A DNA stretch of 64,000 nucleotides, taken from contig JAAFIP010000007.1 in assembly GCA_013297865.1 (NCBI GenBank), positions 124,001 through 188,000 of the forward strand. Reading direction: 5' to 3'. The notes under the pieces were generated by a model. The model had not been told where the DNA came from, did not search any database, and saw only the letters and a program-made list of their open reading frames with translations. This document shows positions 61,370-64,000 of this stretch, in pieces; position 1 is the first letter of the stretch; each line of letters begins with the position of its first letter. The DNA comes from Polaromonas sp. (GTDB lineage: Bacteria > Pseudomonadota > Gammaproteobacteria > Burkholderiales > Burkholderiaceae_C). Position numbers and translations under genes: made by a program.

Positions 61370-61618
61370 CTAGCGGTAAAAAACTTCGACCGTGCCTTTG
61401 AGCTTGATCATCAGCGGCTGGCCCTTTCGGTCCACGGTCTTGCCCGCGGGCACCTTGATCCAGCCCTCGCTGATGCAGTACTCCTCCACATCGGCGCGTT
61501 CCTTGCTATTAAAGCGGATGCCTACAGAGTGTTCAAAAACAGCAGCCACGTGGTGGGGGCTGCGCGGGTCTACCGACAGATGGTCTGGCAGCGGGGGGCG
61601 TTCGTTGGAAGGGTTCAT
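61370..61618 (-). CDS. DUF3297 family protein
   Basis: 82-residue protein with PPLPDHLSVDPRSPHHVAAVF, VGIRFNSKERADVEEYCISEGWIKV and KGQPLMIKLKGTVEVFYR, matching DUF3297, a small bacterial family sometimes mis-annotated as glutathione peroxidase. No Cys active site is evident. The ATG at 61618 overlaps the LivM-like gene by 4 bp, implying coupling. Function unknown. Confidence 0.82.
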   Translation of the reverse strand: MNPSNERPPLPDHLSVDPRSPHHVAAVFEHSVGIRFNSKERADVEEYCISEGWIKVPAGKTVDRKGQPLMIKLKGTVEVFYR

Positions 61619-62721
61619 GGCAGTGATTTTAATGAACTTGTCGCAAGCGACTTGCCATGCTCTGGCGCAGGCCACAGGCCACGCGGGCGCAGCAGCATGG
61701 CCGCGATCATCGCCAGCGCGATCAAAAGCTGCCGCAAAATGCCTGCGTCCAGCCGGCCATCGGTGATCTCCTGCAGCGGGCCTACCACATAGCGTAGCGT
61801 CTCGGGCAGTGCTGTGAGCAGCACCGCCCCGAGAATCACCCCCGGAATGTGACCCATCCCGCCAAACACCACCATCGCCACAATCATCACCGACTCCTGC
61901 AGGCTGAACGACTCTGGCGACACATAGCCCTGCAAAGACGCAAACATCACCCCCGCCAGACCGCCAAAACTGGCTCCCAGACCAAAAGCCAGCAGCTTCA
62001 TGTGGCGGGTGTTGATGCCCATCGCCTCGGCGGCAATCTCGTCATCGCGAATCGCCATCCAAGCGCGGCCAATGCGCGAGTCCTGCAGCCGATAGCAGAC
62101 CATCACCGTCAGCAGCATCAGCACCAGAAACAGGTAATAGTACAAAGTGACCGAAGACAGGGTGTAGCCGCCCAGCTGCAGAGGTTTGCCCAAGTCCACG
62201 CCCATAAAACGGATGGAGTCAATTTGTCCCAAGCCCCGGGCACCGTTGGTGATGTTGATAGGGTGCCCCAGGTTATTGATCAAGATGCGCACGATCTCCC
62301 CAAAGCCCAGGGTCACAATGGCCAGATAGTCACCCCGCAGCTTCAGTGTGGGCGCACCCAGCACCACGCCAAACAGCGCTGCCAACAAGGCAGCCAGCGC
62401 CATAATGACCCACCAGGGCGTATGTAGGCCTGTCGGAAAAGCCGCAGCCAGCGTGGCAAATTGTTCCAGTAGATGCGGCGAGCCCAGCAAGGCAAACAGA
62501 TAGGCCCCCACTGCATAAAAAGCCACATAACCCAGGTCCAGAAGCCCGGCGTAGCCCACCACAATGTTCATGCCCAGCGCCATCAGGATATACAGCAGAC
62601 AGGTGTCCGCAATACGCACCCAATGGTCGCCCATGCTTTGCAGTAGTAGGGGCAACAGCAGCAGACTGATCAGAACAGTCAGTCGTTGGATTGCAGGCTG
62701 TTGAAAAATGGAATATGGCAT
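61615..62721 (-). CDS. LivM-like branched-chain amino acid ABC permease
   Basis: 368-residue inner-membrane permease of the LivHM type (BPD_transp_2): about ten helices, ALGMNIVVGYAGLLDLGYVAFYAVGAY and LKLRGDYLAIVTLGFGEI are the LivM signatures, and AWMAIRDDEIAAEAMGIN is the ATPase-contact loop. No LivH, LivG, LivF or LivK gene lies within the visible flanks: downstream is DUF3297 and upstream are a repeat and a GH5 gene. Either it works with a transporter encoded elsewhere or it is an isolated remnant that stays intact. Confidence 0.87.
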   Translation of the reverse strand: MPYSIFQQPAIQRLTVLISLLLLPLLLQSMGDHWVRIADTCLLYILMALGMNIVVGYAGLLDLGYVAFYAVGAYLFALLGSPHLLEQFATLAAAFPTGLHTPWWVIMALAALLAALFGVVLGAPTLKLRGDYLAIVTLGFGEIVRILINNLGHPINITNGARGLGQIDSIRFMGVDLGKPLQLGGYTLSSVTLYYYLFLVLMLLTVMVCYRLQDSRIGRAWMAIRDDEIAAEAMGINTRHMKLLAFGLGASFGGLAGVMFASLQGYVSPESFSLQESVMIVAMVVFGGMGHIPGVILGAVLLTALPETLRYVVGPLQEITDGRLDAGILRQLLIALAMIAAMLLRPRGLWPAPEHGKSLATSSLKSLP

Positions 62722-62771
62722 TGGTCAAGCCAGCATAGCAGATACTCCAGGCAACTGCGGCAATAGTAGAC

Positions 62772-62820
62772 GCTATATTTTTAATAGCTGCTCCCGCGAT
62801 ATTCTATTGGCCTGCAGGCT
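62772..62820 (-). repeat. Dispersed repeat copy H (intergenic)
   Basis: Reverse copy with hairpin end GCTATATTTTTAATAGC, core TGCTCCCGCGATATTCTATT and palindromic GCCTGCAGGC at the other end; lies 51 bases upstream of the LivM-like start. Confidence 0.8.
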
Positions 62821-62842
62821 TAAATCATCTATTTCCTGGAGC

Positions 62843-63070
62843 TCATTCGTAAAACTGGGGTTCTGCGCGGGTTCTCGGTGTTTTGCTGCCCGGCATCCAT
62901 GCGTTAGCAGCCTGTTTTGGGGTGTCTTCGGCTTTATTAAAAATAGCCGTTACACGCATATCAACGGGACCAAGTGTTGCGAAGGTGCTGTATGAAATAC
63001 CCCAGGTGCCATCGCTCGGTGCCTCAAAGATATTTCCAAAATTCAAACAAGCAGCGAGTTTGCCAGCCAT
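62843..63070 (-). CDS. Small hypothetical protein
   Basis: 75-residue open frame starting MAGKLAACLNFGNIFEAP and ending PRTRAEPQFYE. I do not recognise it. A segment GTWGISYSTFATLGPVDMRV reads like a beta strand pair, and the composition is plausible for a protein, but there is no strong ribosome site, and the sequence may be a remnant of a longer gene. It is on the same strand as the GH5 gene, 105 bp downstream of that gene's stop. Confidence 0.35.
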   Translation of the reverse strand: MAGKLAACLNFGNIFEAPSDGTWGISYSTFATLGPVDMRVTAIFNKAEDTPKQAANAWMPGSKTPRTRAEPQFYE

Positions 63071-63175
63071 GGTTGCTGCAGCTCTCGAAAAGCCCGGTAA
63101 AACAGCGTTATAAAAATAACGTTGGTAAACTTAATCGCACGGCAGCATTCACCGACAGAGAATGTCTATGCATAG

Positions 63176-64000
63176 TTATTGCGCTGGAATGAGCGAGCGC
63201 CACAGCGCTTCGCGAGGCTTACCGGACGTCAGGTCATAGATACCAAATCCTGACGCGAGCTCCCAGTAAGCCCAGCTCATGTTCCTGCGTTCCATTTCTT
63301 CACGCATGAAGACATTGAAATTCACCCGTTGCTTGGTGACTTCGTCGGTGTGATTTTTATGCGCATAGGCTCCAAATTCACCGACATAGATTGGGTACTT
63401 GTTTTGTTGCGACCAAGTATGTGCCTTATCCAGGATGCTAACAATCTGCCGCTTTTGAGAGTCGCTGCAACAAGTCTGGCCGATTGGTTTGCGTGGGTTC
63501 GTCCACTCGGCACCTTGGTGTGTAAAGTTGAACGGCTCGTATTGATGAACCGTGACGATCAAATGAGGATCGTTTGGCAAGCGCAATTGATTCAGCCAGT
63601 AGGCGTTGTTCCAATGCGTGGGGCCTACGACAACAATCCGCTCTGGATTGGTGGCGCGCACCTGAGCTATTGCATGCGCCATCAAGTTGTTCCACGCATC
63701 GCTGTTGCCAGAGGGCGTTTGCCCAGTTTGCATACGGCCATGCGGCTCGTTGTACAACTCAAACACCAGTTGATCATTCGGGTAGTCTTTGAATGTTTGG
63801 GCGATTTGCTGCCAGAGCATCACAAACCTCACCTGCACCAAGTCGTCTGGCACGGCAGCCTCGCCGTTATCTAACTTGTCACCATCCAGCTGACGATAGT
63901 GATGCACATTGAGCATCACTATCAGGCCTTGTGCAATGAGACCATCGACTGTAGCTTTGACTTGCGCCATGAACGCGGGATTGATGGTGTAGGGAGGGCG
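63176..64000 (-). CDS. Glycoside hydrolase family 5 (cellulase-like), C-terminal part
   Basis: The N-terminus lies beyond the window: the frame is open to base 64000, giving about 274 residues, the C-terminal part of the barrel. Marks are VMLNVHHYRQLDG, the acid/base Glu in FELYNEPHG, HWNNAYWLNQ with ITVHQYEPF, and the nucleophile Glu in IYVGEFGAY. WAYWELASGFGIYD ends the barrel. Probably an endo-beta-glucanase; a signal peptide cannot be judged. Two adjacent Cys (QTCCSD) lie between catalytic strands. Confidence 0.85.
   Translation of the reverse strand, partial: RPPYTINPAFMAQVKATVDGLIAQGLIVMLNVHHYRQLDGDKLDNGEAAVPDDLVQVRFVMLWQQIAQTFKDYPNDQLVFELYNEPHGRMQTGQTPSGNSDAWNNLMAHAIAQVRATNPERIVVVGPTHWNNAYWLNQLRLPNDPHLIVTVHQYEPFNFTHQGAEWTNPRKPIGQTCCSDSQKRQIVSILDKAHTWSQQNKYPIYVGEFGAYAHKNHTDEVTKQRVNFNVFMREEMERRNMSWAYWELASGFGIYDLTSGKPREALWRSLIPAQ

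Larger units (their letters stand above)
62722..63175. other. Gene-poor gap of about 450 bp
   Basis: Between the LivM-like start and the GH5 stop. It contains dispersed repeat copy H (62772-62820), a weak 75-codon open frame on the minus strand (62843-63070) and an A/T-rich stretch near 63105-63170 with no clear promoter or terminator. Confidence 0.6.

Noticed and set aside
62843-63070. The 75-codon frame as a confident gene
   Set aside because: No ribosome site or recognised domain; kept only as a low-confidence feature.
1-64000. tRNA, rRNA, CRISPR arrays, insertion sequences, prophage genes
   Set aside because: No cloverleaf, rRNA core, regular spacer array, transposase, integrase or phage structural motif was noticed on reading both strands; a tRNA could still be missed without a search program.

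Overview
The window reads as chromosomal DNA of a Gram-negative betaproteobacterium of the order Burkholderiales, most likely Comamonadaceae. The grounds are protein-level resemblance (Cca, RuvAB, PhoH/YbeY, TtcA, FolB, MidA, sarcosine oxidase), high G+C by eye, dense GTG/TTG start use and many overlapping genes. The species cannot be named from sequence alone. I saw no rRNA, tRNA, CRISPR array, transposase or phage gene.

Layout. 1-6.2 kb: the end of cca, then a fructose-type island: a PfkB kinase divergent from an FrcB/FrcC/FrcA-like ABC importer, an RbsD/FucU-type mutarotase and a ROK repressor. 6.2-14.2 kb: one minus-strand sugar operon (LacI regulator, CUT1 importer, GH63 glycosidase, ROK kinase) ending in a small protein that resembles the CTP-dependent riboflavin kinase domain (DUF120) of archaea. 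14.2-32.9 kb: mostly core genes (MidA-like methyltransferase, folate enzymes, ttcA, ruvA/ruvB, phoH, ybeY), with a BLUF-like protein lacking key flavin residues, a FecR-domain protein, a D-threonine aldolase, a serine hydrolase with a membrane-bound AraC regulator, and a C13-type lipoprotein peptidase lying between ruvA and ruvB.

33-55 kb is the accessory core. A GbdR/CdhR-like regulator and a divergent double-SnoaL protein precede soxBDAG (tetrameric sarcosine oxidase) and purU. Then comes a second divergent double-SnoaL gene, followed by a tightly packed 12-gene plus-strand operon: HisD/HpsN-type dehydrogenase, SDR, LacI regulator, third double-SnoaL protein, four-gene CUT1 importer, alpha/beta hydrolase, bicupin, MetE-like zinc enzyme and HpcH/HpaI aldolase, with gluconokinase just after. 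It looks like a complete uptake-oxidation-cleavage pathway whose substrate I cannot name. A 12-bp core shared by the two divergent promoters (34.1 and 42.4 kb) suggests that the sox block and the operon answer to one regulator.

55-64 kb: LysR regulator with VOC and GST genes, an MBL-fold hydrolase behind a striking inverted repeat, a KefB-type antiporter, a sugar dehydrogenase, DUF3297, an orphan LivM-like permease, and the C-terminal part of a GH5 glycosidase that runs off the window.

Across the window at least nine copies of a roughly 50-bp repeat occur (core GCTGCTCCCGCGATATT). Most are intergenic, but three lie in frame inside conserved genes, and two of those are read in the same frame to give the same CELLxRL peptide.
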